64,000 bases of DNA, taken from positions 1 through 64,000 of the forward strand of contig NZ_JAFMPY010000004.1 of assembly GCF_017353515.1 (NCBI RefSeq), written 5' to 3'. The position numbers and the translations under genes are program-made. The DNA comes from Jiella sonneratiae (GTDB lineage: Bacteria; Pseudomonadota; Alphaproteobacteria; Rhizobiales; Rhizobiaceae). Positions 18,107-29,106 of this stretch are shown here, one piece after another. Under the pieces are notes generated by a model. The model was not told where the DNA came from, ran no database searches, and saw only the letters and a program-made list of their open reading frames with translations. Numbering within the stretch: position 1 is the first letter of the stretch; every line of letters begins with the position of its first letter.

Positions 18107-19921
18107 ATGAGCGAAACGCGCAGTGTGATGGCAATGGAGCCGTTCGAGGCGGTGGCGCCACGGCTGGTGGACGTCGCCATGGGCCGGCAGAAGGCCGATC
18201 TGGTGGTGCGCGGCGCCCGCTGGGTCAACGTCCATTCCGGTGAGATCATCCCCGGCACCGACATTGCCGTCGCCGCAGGCCGCTTCGCCTTCTGCGGGGC
18301 CGACGCCTCGCACACGATCGGGCCGGATACCACGGTGGTCGAGGCGGAGGGGCGCTACGTCGTGCCCGGGCTCTGCGACGCGCACATGCATGTCGAGAGC
18401 GGCATGGTCACGGTGACCGAGTTCTGCCGGGCGGTCATTCCCCACGGCACCACCTCGATGTTCGTCGATCCCCACGAGATCGCCAACGTCCTCGGCCTCG
18501 AGGGGGTGCGGCTCATGCACGACGAGGCGATGGACCAGCCGGTCAACGTCTGGGTCCAAATGCCGTCCTGCGTGCCCTCCGCGCCCGGTCTCGAAGAGGG
18601 CGGGGCGGTGCTCGGCCCGCGCGACGTCGCCGAGGCGATGGGCTGGCCGGCGATCATCGGTCTCGGGGAGGTGATGAACTTTCCCGGCGTCGCGGCCAAC
18701 GACGCCGTGATGGTCGGCGAGATCGCCGCGACCCGGGCGGCGGGCAAGACCGTCGGCGGCCACTACGCCTCGGCCGATCTCGGGCGGCCGTTCCACGCCT
18801 ATGTCGCCGGCGGGCCGGAGGACGACCACGAGGGCACGCGGATGGAGGACGCCGCGGCCCGCGTGCGCCAGGGCATGAAGGCGATGCTGAGGCTCGGCTC
18901 GGCCTGGTACGACGTTGCCAGCCAGGTCAAGGCGATCACCGAGATGGGGCTCGATTCGCGCCACTTCATCCTGTGCACCGACGACTGCCACTCCGGCACG
19001 CTGGTCCGCGACGGCCACATGGACCGCGTCGTCCGCCACGCCATCGCCTGCGGCCTGAAGCCGATGACCGCGATCCAGATGGCGACCATCAACACCGCCG
19101 AGCACTTCAAGCTCGAGCGCGAGATCGGGTCGGTCACCCCCGGCCGGCGGGCCGACTTCCTGATCGTCTCCGACCTCGCGGCGCTTTCGATCGACGCCGT
19201 CTACGGACGCGGCGTCCGGCTCGCCGCCGCCGGGCGGCTGGAAGCCGACATGCCGGCCCGCAGCTATCCGGCCTCGGCGACCGGCACGGTGCGGCTCGGC
19301 CGCGGGCTGACGGCGGAGGACTTCGCGGTGAAGGCACCGTCGGGCGCCGGCGGCGAGGTGACGGCTCGGGTGATCGGCGTCGTGGAGAACCAGGCGCCGA
19401 CCCGCGCGCTGACGGCCCGCCTGACGGTTTCGGACGGCGTCGTCATGACGGACCAGGCCGCCGACGTGTGCCGCATCGCCCTCGTCGAGCGCCATCGCGG
19501 CAGCGGCGCGGTGACCAACGGCTTCGTCTCGGGCTTCGGCTACCGGGGCTCCTGTGCCATGGCCTCGACCGTCGCCCACGACTGCCACCACATGATCGTC
19601 GTCGGAACCAGCGCCGAGGACATGGCGCTCGCCGCCAACCGGCTCGGCGCGGTGGGCGGCGGCGTCGCCTTCTTCGCCGGCGGGAAGGAGAAGGCGCTGA
19701 TCGAGATGTCGATCGCCGGGCTGATGTCGAACGAGCGGGCGGAGACCGTCGCCGAAAAGGCCGACCGGCTGATCGCCGCCATGCGCGATGCCGGCTGCAC
19801 GCTCAACAACGCCTACATGCAGCACTCACTGCTCGCGCTGGCGGTCATCCCGTCGCTGCGGATCTCCGACAAGGGCATCGTCGACAGCGTGAACTTCCGC
19901 CTCGTCGACCTCTTCGTCTGA
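18107..19921 (+). CDS. ade: Adenine deaminase
   Basis: This 604-residue amidohydrolase converts adenine to hypoxanthine and ammonia. The N-terminal small beta domain leads to VVPGLCDAHMHVESGM (metal His93 and His95). ADE-type signatures follow: VDPHEIANVLG, GLGEVMNFPGVAAND, GHYASADLG, CTDDCHSGTLVRDGHMD and the C-terminal SSGFGYRG-like block (VSGFGYRGSCAMASTVAHDC). Length and motifs match bacterial Ade. The ATG at 18107 is preceded by AGCAGGAG and avoids a basic N-terminal extension that the frame would otherwise allow. The downstream permease is on the other strand, so the gene appears monocistronic. Confidence 0.93.
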   Translation: MSETRSVMAMEPFEAVAPRLVDVAMGRQKADLVVRGARWVNVHSGEIIPGTDIAVAAGRFAFCGADASHTIGPDTTVVEAEGRYVVPGLCDAHMHVESGMVTVTEFCRAVIPHGTTSMFVDPHEIANVLGLEGVRLMHDEAMDQPVNVWVQMPSCVPSAPGLEEGGAVLGPRDVAEAMGWPAIIGLGEVMNFPGVAANDAVMVGEIAATRAAGKTVGGHYASADLGRPFHAYVAGGPEDDHEGTRMEDAAARVRQGMKAMLRLGSAWYDVASQVKAITEMGLDSRHFILCTDDCHSGTLVRDGHMDRVVRHAIACGLKPMTAIQMATINTAEHFKLEREIGSVTPGRRADFLIVSDLAALSIDAVYGRGVRLAAAGRLEADMPARSYPASATGTVRLGRGLTAEDFAVKAPSGAGGEVTARVIGVVENQAPTRALTARLTVSDGVVMTDQAADVCRIALVERHRGSGAVTNGFVSGFGYRGSCAMASTVAHDCHHMIVVGTSAEDMALAANRLGAVGGGVAFFAGGKEKALIEMSIAGLMSNERAETVAEKADRLIAAMRDAGCTLNNAYMQHSLLALAVIPSLRISDKGIVDSVNFRLVDLFV

Positions 19922-20325
19922 GGCTGCCGCCGGAAGACGCGCCCCGTCGTTCGGCAGGGCACGGCAGGGCGGGCACGGCCGGATTCGGCGCGAGCCAGGC
20001 TTGTGCGCGAGGAAGGGCAGGATCGGGCGAGAGAGCCAAGGCGTGTCGTCGGGGGCGTCGGGCCCGGCCTCGGCAGAAATGGCGGCGGCTCCGACGATTT
20101 GGGGCGTTGATCGTCGGAGCCGTCTAATCCCGGACCGCAGCGGCATGCGCCCCGGGGAGATTTGTGCAGCCTTCGATGCGGGGACGTGTTGTCCTGGCTG
20201 CGATGGGATGAAGGTTAGACCGGGGATGTTTCGCGGGGATGGCGTCGAAGTCCCGGCCATGTTTCGCCAGCGTTTCTGTTTCGCAACGGTCGCTTCGAAC
20301 GAAACGTTGCGATTTGGGCCGGTGC
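19922..20325. other. Intergenic region between convergent ade and permease
   Basis: 404 bp with no supported gene. Near its right end CGCAACG (about 20283) and CGTTGCG (about 20305) bracket a 16-nt loop close to the permease stop and could help terminate that transcript. Confidence 0.35.
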
Positions 20326-21516
20326 TCACTCGGCCGGGATGCCGAAGACGACGATCGCCGCGCCGAGACAGACGAGCAGGACGAAGGCGAGCGCGCGTGC
20401 CGGCCGCTTCGCACGGTGCATCGCGATGGCGGCGATCGCCGCCTGCAGCGCGTAGTAGAGGGCGAAGGCCCGCGAGGCATAGGCGATGATCGCAAAGACG
20501 TTCGAGGTCCAGGTGAGGCCGGTGCCGAGAAGGCACAGGACGGCATAGGCCTGGCGCTGGCTGAGGCGGCCGCGCGTCAGTTCGACGACGAGGCCGCCGG
20601 AACCGCCGGTATCTGCGACCGCCGCGGAGAACTGCGCGGCGAGCGCCGCGGCGACCAGCATCAGCGGCAGGATCGGCGCGACCACCCCCATCATGTCGAT
20701 GATCGCGGTTTCGGTGAGGTGGCCCTCGCCGGCCGGAAAGCCCACCGTCAGCAGCCCGATGTAGACGAGGTAGATCGCCGCCGAGACCGCCTGGGCGAGA
20801 CGCATGGAGGCGATCCGCGTCGGCGCGTCGTAGGTCTTTCCGAGATAGCGCGACGTCTCGAAGCCCTGGACGGTGACGATGAGGCCGAAGGCGAGGGCGA
20901 TGCCGTGCCAGGCGGTCGAGGGCTCGGGATTGTCGTTGAGCCCGCCGCTCCGCCAGAGGCCGTAGACGAAGATCGAAAGGCCGGCGATCAGGCCGGCGAT
21001 GATCGCGAGCTTCAGGCCGACCGTCACCGTCTCCATCCGCTCCAGCGCCTTGAAGCCGAAGCCCCAGCCGACGACGAGGATGAGGGCGAACATCGCGGTC
21101 GTCAGGAGCCGCGCCTCGAAGGGCGAATCGAACGGCGTCAGATGCAGGGCGAAGGCGCCGAAGAGATTGAGATAGTAGGCGACCGAGACGACATAGGCGA
21201 AGGCGAGCGCCCAGGAGGCCGCCGCTTCCAGCCATTCCTCCGCCTGCGAGCGCTCGGCCTTTTCGGCCCGCACCCGGATGTTGCTTCTGACCGCCGCGCC
21301 GAAGCTCCAGGCGGCAAGGCACAGCATCGCCATGACCAGCGGGGCGTAGCTGCCGTATTCGCTGGTCAGGATCGGGCCGAGCACCAGGAAGCCGCTGCCG
21401 ATGATCGAGGCGAGCGGGGTCACCGTCGCCTGCCACAGCGTGTTGCGGCGCACCAGCGGCAGTGCGAGGACGACCGCGGTGAGAACTGTCAGAAGGACGA
21501 CGAGCGCGTCGGTCAT
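20326..21516 (-). CDS. APC-superfamily amino acid permease-like protein
   Basis: A 396-residue integral membrane protein with about 11-12 hydrophobic segments. The start of the core reads TPLASIIGSGFLVLGPILTS (residues 31-50), the APC helix-1 unwound Gly motif (GSGF). Later blocks are VTVQGFETSRYLGKTYDAPT and SAAVADTGGSGGLVVELTRG. The chosen ATG (21516) follows AAGGAT and starts directly with segment 1; the longer frame adds Arg-rich sequence. It is shorter than classic amino acid permeases (450-500). Its substrate is unknown, and it is divergent from ilvA by 491 bp. Confidence 0.75.
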   Translation of the reverse strand: MTDALVVLLTVLTAVVLALPLVRRNTLWQATVTPLASIIGSGFLVLGPILTSEYGSYAPLVMAMLCLAAWSFGAAVRSNIRVRAEKAERSQAEEWLEAAASWALAFAYVVSVAYYLNLFGAFALHLTPFDSPFEARLLTTAMFALILVVGWGFGFKALERMETVTVGLKLAIIAGLIAGLSIFVYGLWRSGGLNDNPEPSTAWHGIALAFGLIVTVQGFETSRYLGKTYDAPTRIASMRLAQAVSAAIYLVYIGLLTVGFPAGEGHLTETAIIDMMGVVAPILPLMLVAAALAAQFSAAVADTGGSGGLVVELTRGRLSQRQAYAVLCLLGTGLTWTSNVFAIIAYASRAFALYYALQAAIAAIAMHRAKRPARALAFVLLVCLGAAIVVFGIPAE

Positions 21517-22007
21517 GGCATCCTTGCGAAAACGCCGCCGGAACCGTTCGGGCGGGCGGTCCCTCATAGGGGCACGGACCGGCGCTGGCGAGCCGGAGCC
21601 GGCGGTTTCCCGCCATGGCCGCGTGAATGCCGCACCGGGGCCGACTTTGACAAAACGCCGTTCCTGGCGCATCACCGCCGGAAAGTTGCGGCAACGGCCA
21701 GGAAGGGAGCGCCCGAAATGTCGATGGATCGGCCCGCGAAGCTCATTTCGCTACCGACGGTCCTCGCCGGGCGTTGCATTCGCATTATCGGCGCCGGCGC
21801 CGCCGAAGGCCTGGGCCAGACCCGGGGCTGACGGCCGCGACCGGCCGCCGGACATGGCGCCAGCGCCATCCTTCCGGCGATCTTCCCGCTGATTCTGGCC
21901 GCCGACCGGCGGCGCGGGCAGGCGAGGAACCGCCCCGGACCGGGCCTTGCGCCGCGGCTCCCGCCGAACGTTCCGACCTGTCCTGCAAGACGAGACATTC
22001 GACCGAC
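21517..22007. other. Intergenic region upstream of ilvA
   Basis: A 491-bp divergent region holding promoters for the permease and ilvA. A 37-codon frame (21718-21831) with an AAGGGAG site lies in it and is moderately rich in Ile/Leu/Val. It lacks the consecutive branched-chain codons of a classic ilv attenuator, so it is not called. No clear operator was seen. Confidence 0.35.
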
Positions 22008-23273
22008 ATGAACGACGACTTCCATCTGAGGGTCGCGGCCGCGGAAACCGCGCTGCGCGACCTGTTCCCGGCGACCCCGCTGCAGCTCAACGAGCATCTT
22101 TCGAAGAAATACGGCGGCCGGATCTTCCTGAAGCGCGAAGACCTGACGCCGGTCCGCTCCTACAAGATCCGCGGCGCCTTCAACTTCATGCGCAAGGCGA
22201 TGGCCGAGACGGCGGCAGGCCGGACCTTCTGCTGCGCCTCCGCCGGCAACCACGCCCAGGGCTTCGCCTTCGCCTGCCGGCATTTCGGCGTGAAGGGCCG
22301 GGTCTTCATGCCGGTGACGACGCCGCAGCAGAAGATCGACAAGACCCGCGTCTTCGGCGGCGAGGCGATCACGATCGAACTGACCGGCGATTTCTTCGAC
22401 GACTGCTATGCCGCGGCCAAGGCCTATGCCGCGGCGGAGGGCGCCACCTTCGTGCCGCCCTTCGACCACGAGGACATCGTCGAGGGCCAGGCGAGCGTCG
22501 CCCGCGAGATCCGCGACCAGCTCGGCGGCGAGAGCCTCGACGTCGTGGTGATGCCGGTCGGCGGCGGCGGCCTCGCCTCGGGCATGACGCGCTATTTCGA
22601 CGGCGAGGACGCCGAGACCTGCGGCAGGCCGGCGCTGCGCTTCGTCGAGCCGCTCGGCGCGCCGAGCCTGCGCTCCAGCCTCGAACGCGGCGAACTCACC
22701 CGCATGCCGCAGATCGACGGCTTCGTCGACGGCGCCGCCGTCGCGATGATCGGCGCGATCCCCTTCGAGACGCTGACGCGCTTTGCCCCGGCCGACGTCG
22801 TGCTGGCGCCGGAAGGCCGGCTCTGCAACACCATGCTGGAAATGCTCAACGTCGAGGGCATCGTGCTCGAGCCCGCCGGGGCGCTGGCGATCGACGCCCT
22901 CGCCGACCTGAAGGGCGAGGTCGAGGGCAGGACGGCGGTGCTCGTCGTCTCCGGCGGCAATTTCGACTTCGAGCGGCTGCCGGACGTCAAGGAGCGGGCG
23001 CTGCGCTTCACCGGGCTGAAGAAGTATTTCATCCTGCGGCTGGCGCAGCGTCCCGGCGCCTTGAAGGACTTCCTCAATCTCCTCGGCCCGGACGACGACA
23101 TCGCCCGCTTCGAATATCTGAAGAAGTCGGCCCGCGACTTCGGCTCGATCCTGCTCGGCATCGAGACCCGGGATCCGGCGAACTTTCCGGCGCTGATCCG
23201 GCGCTTCGAGGCGGCGGGCATCCGCTACCAGGACATCACCGAGGACCAGATCGTCGCCGATCTGCTGATCTGA
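22008..23273 (+). CDS. ilvA: Threonine ammonia-lyase (threonine dehydratase)
   Basis: A PLP enzyme deaminating threonine to 2-oxobutyrate, first step of isoleucine synthesis. The 421-residue protein has the PLP lysine in VRSYKIRGAFNF (Lys53), the substrate loop CCASAGNHAQG (76-86), the phosphate-binding GGGG (185-188), and a C-terminal regulatory ACT-like domain (KKYFILRLAQRPGALKDFLN onward). This length matches the single-ACT IlvA form of many Gram-positives and alphaproteobacteria rather than the about 510-residue E. coli form. Feedback control by isoleucine is expected for the family, not shown. Confidence 0.93.
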   Translation: MNDDFHLRVAAAETALRDLFPATPLQLNEHLSKKYGGRIFLKREDLTPVRSYKIRGAFNFMRKAMAETAAGRTFCCASAGNHAQGFAFACRHFGVKGRVFMPVTTPQQKIDKTRVFGGEAITIELTGDFFDDCYAAAKAYAAAEGATFVPPFDHEDIVEGQASVAREIRDQLGGESLDVVVMPVGGGGLASGMTRYFDGEDAETCGRPALRFVEPLGAPSLRSSLERGELTRMPQIDGFVDGAAVAMIGAIPFETLTRFAPADVVLAPEGRLCNTMLEMLNVEGIVLEPAGALAIDALADLKGEVEGRTAVLVVSGGNFDFERLPDVKERALRFTGLKKYFILRLAQRPGALKDFLNLLGPDDDIARFEYLKKSARDFGSILLGIETRDPANFPALIRRFEAAGIRYQDITEDQIVADLLI

Positions 23274-23326
23274 CGAGACATGGAGCTGGGCGGGGGCGCT
23301 CTGGCGCCCTGGCGCGGCGGCCGCCC

Positions 23327-24664
23327 TCAGCCGGCGGCCGCCAGGCGGCCTGTCCGCGGCAGCATGGCGCCCGCATCGATCACCCGGTTACGGCCCTGGC
23401 GCTTGGCCGCATAGAGCGCGGCGTCGGCCGCGGCGACGAGCGCCGAGCCCCCGGCGCTGCCATCGCCGGCCTGGCCGAGCGTCGCGACGCCGGTGCTGAC
23501 GGTGACGACGCACCAGCCCGGATTGCCGGCGTGTTCGATGCACAGCTTCTGCACCTCGGCGCGGACCACCTCGGCGATCCGCGCTGCCTCGCTCTCGCTG
23601 CAGTTCGGCAGGAGCACCGCGAACTCCTCGCCGCCGTAGCGGGCGACGAGGCTTTCCGGCCCCTGCACCACGCGCTCGATGGTCTCGGCGATGGTGCGCA
23701 GGCAGCGGTCGCCGATCTGGTGGCCGAACGTGTCGTTGAAGGCCTTGAAATGGTCGACGTCGAGGAGAAGCAGGGCGATCGGACCGCCGCCCGCGCTGCC
23801 GTGCTCGCTCATCGCCGCGGCGAGCGCGAGGTCGAAGCCGCGGCGGTTGGAGACGCCGGTGAGCGGATCGAGGAGCGCCAGGCGCTCCGCCTCGGCATTC
23901 CGCTCCATGCGGCCGGTGATGTCGGTGGCGATCTTCATCACCTTGACGGGACAGCCCGAGGCGTCGAGGACGGGGGTGTAGCTCGCCTGCATCCAGACCC
24001 GCCTGCCGTCGGCAATGGTCGAGAAGACGTCCGCCTGGATGCACTGCCCGCATCTGAGGCGGGTCCAGAAGGCCAGCGCCGCGTTGTCCTGCGCGTCGCC
24101 GGTGGTCACGAAGTCGAAGTGGTTGCGGCCGAGCAGATCGGCGGGCGGGCAGCCGATCAGCTCGCCATAGTTCGAATTGGCCGCGAGGATCGTCCCGTCC
24201 ATGGCGAACTCCGCCATCGCCGTCGAGCGGGAGATCGCCGCGAGGATGGTCTCGTGATTGGCGGCCCGGCGCTTTGCGGCGGTCACGTCCGTCGCCATCT
24301 CGATGACGCTCTTGACCGTGCCGTCTTCGGCAAAGACCGGGGTATAGCTCGCCTGCACCCAGACCTCGCGGCCGTCGCGCAGCAGCCGGCGCGATTCCTT
24401 CTGCATGAATTCGCCGGCGCGGAGCGCTTCCCACATCGCCGGATACTGCGGATCGTCGCGGTCCTCCGGGACCATGAAGAAGCCGTGCGGCCGGCCGAGA
24501 ACCTCCTCCGCCCGGTACTGCGTCAGCGCCAGGAAATCGTCGTTGGCCGCAATGAGGGTCGCGTCCGGCGCGTATTCCGAGATCACGGCCGAGCGTGGCA
24601 GGCCGATCCGCGGCGCGCCACCGCCGACGGTGCAAGAGTTGTTTCGTGTCAAAGCCTTGTCCAT
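23327..24664 (-). CDS. Diguanylate cyclase with two PAS domains
   Basis: A 445-residue soluble protein with PAS1 (about 20-130, EYAPDATLIAANDDFLALTQYRAEEVLG), PAS2 (about 140-255) and GGDEF (260-440). Both PAS domains contain the repeated pattern VWVQASYTPV / VWMQASYTPV. The active loop is RYGGEEFAVLLPN (GGEEF 344-348), so synthesis of c-di-GMP is expected. The usual RxxD product-inhibition site upstream is replaced by GPES, so feedback by c-di-GMP is probably absent. PAS ligands (haem, flavin or small molecule) cannot be assigned. No membrane segment. Confidence 0.9.
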   Translation of the reverse strand: MDKALTRNNSCTVGGGAPRIGLPRSAVISEYAPDATLIAANDDFLALTQYRAEEVLGRPHGFFMVPEDRDDPQYPAMWEALRAGEFMQKESRRLLRDGREVWVQASYTPVFAEDGTVKSVIEMATDVTAAKRRAANHETILAAISRSTAMAEFAMDGTILAANSNYGELIGCPPADLLGRNHFDFVTTGDAQDNAALAFWTRLRCGQCIQADVFSTIADGRRVWMQASYTPVLDASGCPVKVMKIATDITGRMERNAEAERLALLDPLTGVSNRRGFDLALAAAMSEHGSAGGGPIALLLLDVDHFKAFNDTFGHQIGDRCLRTIAETIERVVQGPESLVARYGGEEFAVLLPNCSESEAARIAEVVRAEVQKLCIEHAGNPGWCVVTVSTGVATLGQAGDGSAGGSALVAAADAALYAAKRQGRNRVIDAGAMLPRTGRLAAAG

Positions 24665-24837
24665 TGCCGTTCGCCCCGCAGACCCGATGCTGAAAGCTCG
24701 GGCGGCGCCGAAAGGTTGCCGGCGGAAGCCGGCCGAGGACCGGACATGGTTAGCGAGTGGTTGCCGGCGACGCGCAGTTTCTCGCGGCACTGCAGCAAAG
24801 CCGGCGGGGCGGGGACGGGCCGGGGCTCCACGCCCGC

Positions 24838-26613
24838 TCATTCGCCGAGGGCGACACCCTCCCGGCGCGGGTCGGCGCCGCCGGAAAGTCCGTCGGGGGT
24901 GATGGCGATCGCCTGGATGCCGGAATTCAGGTCGGTCTCCTTCACCGTGAAGCCGAGGTCGCGCAGCGCCCCGGAAAGCTGCGTCGCACTCGTGCCGGCC
25001 TCGACCTCGAACGGGCCGAAGCGGTTGAGGAGATGCGGCAGCCCCGCCGCCTGCTGGACGTTCATGTCCCAGTCGAGGACGGCGATCAGGGCCTCGGCGA
25101 CGTAGCCGATGATCTGGCTTCCGCCGGGCGAGCCGAGGGCGAGCACCGGCTTGCCCTCCCGCATCACCACCGTCGGCGACATCGACGAGCGCGGGCGCTT
25201 GCCGGGCGCCACGGCATTGGCGATCACCCGGCCTTCCTCGTCGTGGGTCTCGAAGGAGAAGTCGGTCAGCTCGTTGTTGAGCAGGAAGCCGCCCGTCATC
25301 AGCCGCGAACCGAAGCCGTTCTCGATCGTCGTCGTCATCGAGACGACGTCGCCGGCGCCGTCGACGATGACGAAGTGGCTGGTCGAGGGAAGCTCGATGG
25401 CATCGTCGTCGCCGCGGAGCATGGCGTGGTCGAAGGGCGGCGTGCCGGGCGCGACCGCGTCGTCCGAAAGCGCCCGGCCGCCGCGCAGAAGCTCAGACCG
25501 GCCGGTGAGATAGTCCTTGTCGAGAAGGCCCTTCAGCGGCATCGGCACGTAGTCGATGTCGGCCATGTAGCGGCCGCGATCGGCGAAGGCGAGGCGCGAG
25601 GCGTCGCCGATCAGCCGCCAGGCCTCGGCGCTGCCGGGGCCGAGCCCGGCGATGTCGAAGGGCTCGATCAGCCCGAGGATCTGCCCGACCGTGAGGGCGC
25701 CGGAGGAGGGCGGGCCCATGCCGCAGACCTCGTAGACGCGATAGGCGGCGCAGACCGGCTCGCGCTCGACGACGCGGTAGTTGCGAAGGTCGGACAGCGC
25801 CAGGCGGCCGGGATTGCCCTCGGCATTCTGCACGGTCGCGACGAGCGCCTCGGCGACCGGCCCCTCGTAGAAGCCCGCGGCACCCTTTTCGGCGATGGTC
25901 TGCAGCGTCTCGGCGAAGGCCTCGTTCTTCAGGAGCGTCCCGGTCGCCAGCGGTTCGCCCTTGGCGTCGAAGAAGTATTCGCGGGCGGCGGCGTAGCGCT
26001 TCAGGCGGTCGCCCTCCGCTGCGATCAGCGCGTGGAGGCGCGGCGACACCTCGAAGCCGATTTTCGCAAGCGTGATCGCCGGTTCGACGACGGTCTTCCA
26101 GTCGAGCGCGCCGAAGCGCTGGTGGGTGTCGTAGAGAAGCCGCAGCGTTCCCGGCGTTCCCACCGAGCGGCCGCCGACCACGGCGTCGTAGAATTCCAGC
26201 GGGTCGCCGGCCTCGTCGAGGAAGAGTTTCGGATCGGCGCCGGCGGGGGCCGTCTCGCGGCCGTCGAAGGTCGTCAGCCGGCCCGCCTTGGCGTCGAAAT
26301 AGACCAGGAAGGCGCCGCCGCCGATGCCCGAGGACTGCGGCTCGACCAGATTGAGGACGAGCTGCGTCGCGACCATCGCGTCGATGGCGTTGCCGCCCTT
26401 CTTCAGTATGTCGAAGCCGGCCCTGGCGGCGACGGGATTGGCGGCGGCGACCATGAAGGTCTTCGCCTTCGCCGGTTCGGAAGCGGCCGGCCGCATGCCG
26501 CTTGCCGCTTCCGGCTGCAGCCGGTCGGCGGCCTGCTGCGCGACAGCGGGAAAGCTGAAAAGCAGGCCGGCGATGGCGGCGGCGGCGGCGAGCGGCAGGC
26601 GGAACTTCGTCAC
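24838..26613 (-). CDS. ggt: Gamma-glutamyltransferase, exported
   Basis: An N-terminal nucleophile hydrolase that cleaves the gamma-glutamyl bond of glutathione and is processed into two subunits. The 591-residue precursor has a Sec signal peptide (about residues 1-25, LFSFPAVAQQ) and AANPVAARAGFDILKKGGNA. The self-cleavage site is at ELPSTSHFVIVD (Thr411, the nucleophile), and the oxyanion and substrate block GSPGGSQII lies near residue 495. A GTG start at 26613 with GGAG 8 nt upstream was chosen: it begins a proper signal peptide, while the longer frame does not. Periplasmic role in glutathione salvage. Confidence 0.92.
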   Translation of the reverse strand: MTKFRLPLAAAAAIAGLLFSFPAVAQQAADRLQPEAASGMRPAASEPAKAKTFMVAAANPVAARAGFDILKKGGNAIDAMVATQLVLNLVEPQSSGIGGGAFLVYFDAKAGRLTTFDGRETAPAGADPKLFLDEAGDPLEFYDAVVGGRSVGTPGTLRLLYDTHQRFGALDWKTVVEPAITLAKIGFEVSPRLHALIAAEGDRLKRYAAAREYFFDAKGEPLATGTLLKNEAFAETLQTIAEKGAAGFYEGPVAEALVATVQNAEGNPGRLALSDLRNYRVVEREPVCAAYRVYEVCGMGPPSSGALTVGQILGLIEPFDIAGLGPGSAEAWRLIGDASRLAFADRGRYMADIDYVPMPLKGLLDKDYLTGRSELLRGGRALSDDAVAPGTPPFDHAMLRGDDDAIELPSTSHFVIVDGAGDVVSMTTTIENGFGSRLMTGGFLLNNELTDFSFETHDEEGRVIANAVAPGKRPRSSMSPTVVMREGKPVLALGSPGGSQIIGYVAEALIAVLDWDMNVQQAAGLPHLLNRFGPFEVEAGTSATQLSGALRDLGFTVKETDLNSGIQAIAITPDGLSGGADPRREGVALGE

Positions 26614-26725
26614 GGCTTGGCTCCAACGGTCTGGCGGGCTCGAACGGCAAGGTAGGGCCGGAGCGCCGCGAGCGGAAGCCTCGCCGGCGGCGCGGGATCG
26701 GCCGGGCGCTCTCCGTCGGGAAAAA

Positions 26726-27957
26726 TCAGCCCACGAGCTCGCCCCAGCGCCGGACGAGATAGTTGTGCTCGTCCATCGTCGTGTTCCAGACGGCGATGTT
26801 GGAGGCGCGGCTCCAGTAGGAGCCGCCGCTGCGCAGCGAACCCTTGGCGATGGCGGTCTCGCCGTCGGGATCCGGCAGGTCGGTCGCCGCCGGGCGGCCG
26901 TCGTACCAGTAGGCCCACTCGGCCTCGGTGAGATTGTCGCGCACCCGGTCGACGACCGACATGTAGTAGCCCTGGCGCGCCACAACCGCGCCCGGCCAGC
27001 CGGAGAGCCACCAGTTCAGATAGTCGTAGGCGGCGTCGAGCTCGCGGCCGCCGAGCCGGCTCGACAGGCAGAGGCCGCCATGCCAGGCGCGGTAGCCCTC
27101 GACCGGCACGGCCTGGCGCACGTGGACGCCGCGCCGCTTCAGCGCAATCACGCTCGGCGACCACAGGCTGCCGACGCAGAAGCGGCCGGAGGCCATCATC
27201 GCGGTCGCTTCGGCGGCGGTCTTCCAGAAGCCGGCGAAATGGCCTTCGCGCTTCTTCTCGACGAGGATGCGGACGAGGGCGTCGATCTCGTCGACGGAGA
27301 GATTGCCGATGTTCTGAAACTGCATCAGCTTCGCCGACTGCGCGGCGAGCGCGACGTCGAAGATCCCGATCGCCGGCTCGTCGACGAAGGACACCCGGCC
27401 GTGCAGCGCCGGGTCGAGCAGCGCCGCCCAGGAGGAGACGCGGCTCGCCGAGACGCCGGCGGCGTCCTCGACATAGCCGAAGGAATCGAAATTGTGCACC
27501 GTCGGCAGCATCGAGATCAGCCGCGACGGATTGGCCGAGAGCGACTGGTCCGGCTGCACGAACAGCTTGGCCACCGGCACGTCGCCATGGCCGATGTGGC
27601 CGGACGGGCCGATCGTCCCGGTGCGGGTGAGGCTCGACACCTCGTCAAACAGCGGGATGCGGTCGGTGTCGATCGCCTGGATCGCCCGCCAGTACCAGAC
27701 GATGTCGAGATTGTGGAAGCACTGGTCGTAGACGTCGTAGGCCTCCGGCGACCGCGCCGCCTTGCTCTGCGCGCCGAGGAAATCGAGATTGTCGAAGGCG
27801 AGGCGGATGCCGAGGTCCGCCTCGGCCCGCCGGCGCAACTGCTCGAGCAGCGTGATCTCGGTGCCGAGGACCCGCAGCAGCACCTTGCCCCGCGCGTGGA
27901 CCGCCGGCGCCGCGACCGTGCGGCCCGCGGTCCGGCCCCGGATCCTGGAGGCCTCGT

Positions 27958-27961
<4 letters not shown>
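26726..27961 (-). CDS. PotD-like solute-binding protein lacking a signal peptide
   Basis: A 411-residue homologue of spermidine/putrescine-type binding proteins and a paralogue of the protein at 31552-32784. Shared endings include QGYYMSVVD against QGYYSPSTN, WYDGRP against WYEGKP, and the SRASNIAVWN against TRAANVAYWH region. Unlike that paralogue, its N-terminus (MNEASRIRGRTAGRTVAAPA) has no hydrophobic core or Tat signal. The ATG overlaps the cobW stop (ATGA), leaving no alternative start. It may therefore work in the cytoplasm as a ligand sensor or be an unexported remnant; no frame damage is seen. Confidence 0.75.

Positions 27962-29102
<1,141 letters not shown>

Positions 29103-29106
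<4 letters not shown>

Noticed and set aside
20239-21831. 530-codon plus-strand frame across the APC permease
   Set aside because: Antisense shadow of a clear membrane protein; composition dominated by Arg, Asp, Glu and Gln with no motif.
21718-21831. 37-codon frame upstream of ilvA as an attenuator leader peptide
   Set aside because: It has a fair ribosome site and some Ile/Leu/Val, but no run of branched-chain codons and no clear terminator/antiterminator pair.
24838-26985. Longer gamma-glutamyltransferase start at 26985
   Set aside because: The extra residues overlap the downstream end of the binding-protein gene in another frame and would hide the signal peptide; the GTG at 26613 has a ribosome site and begins the signal.
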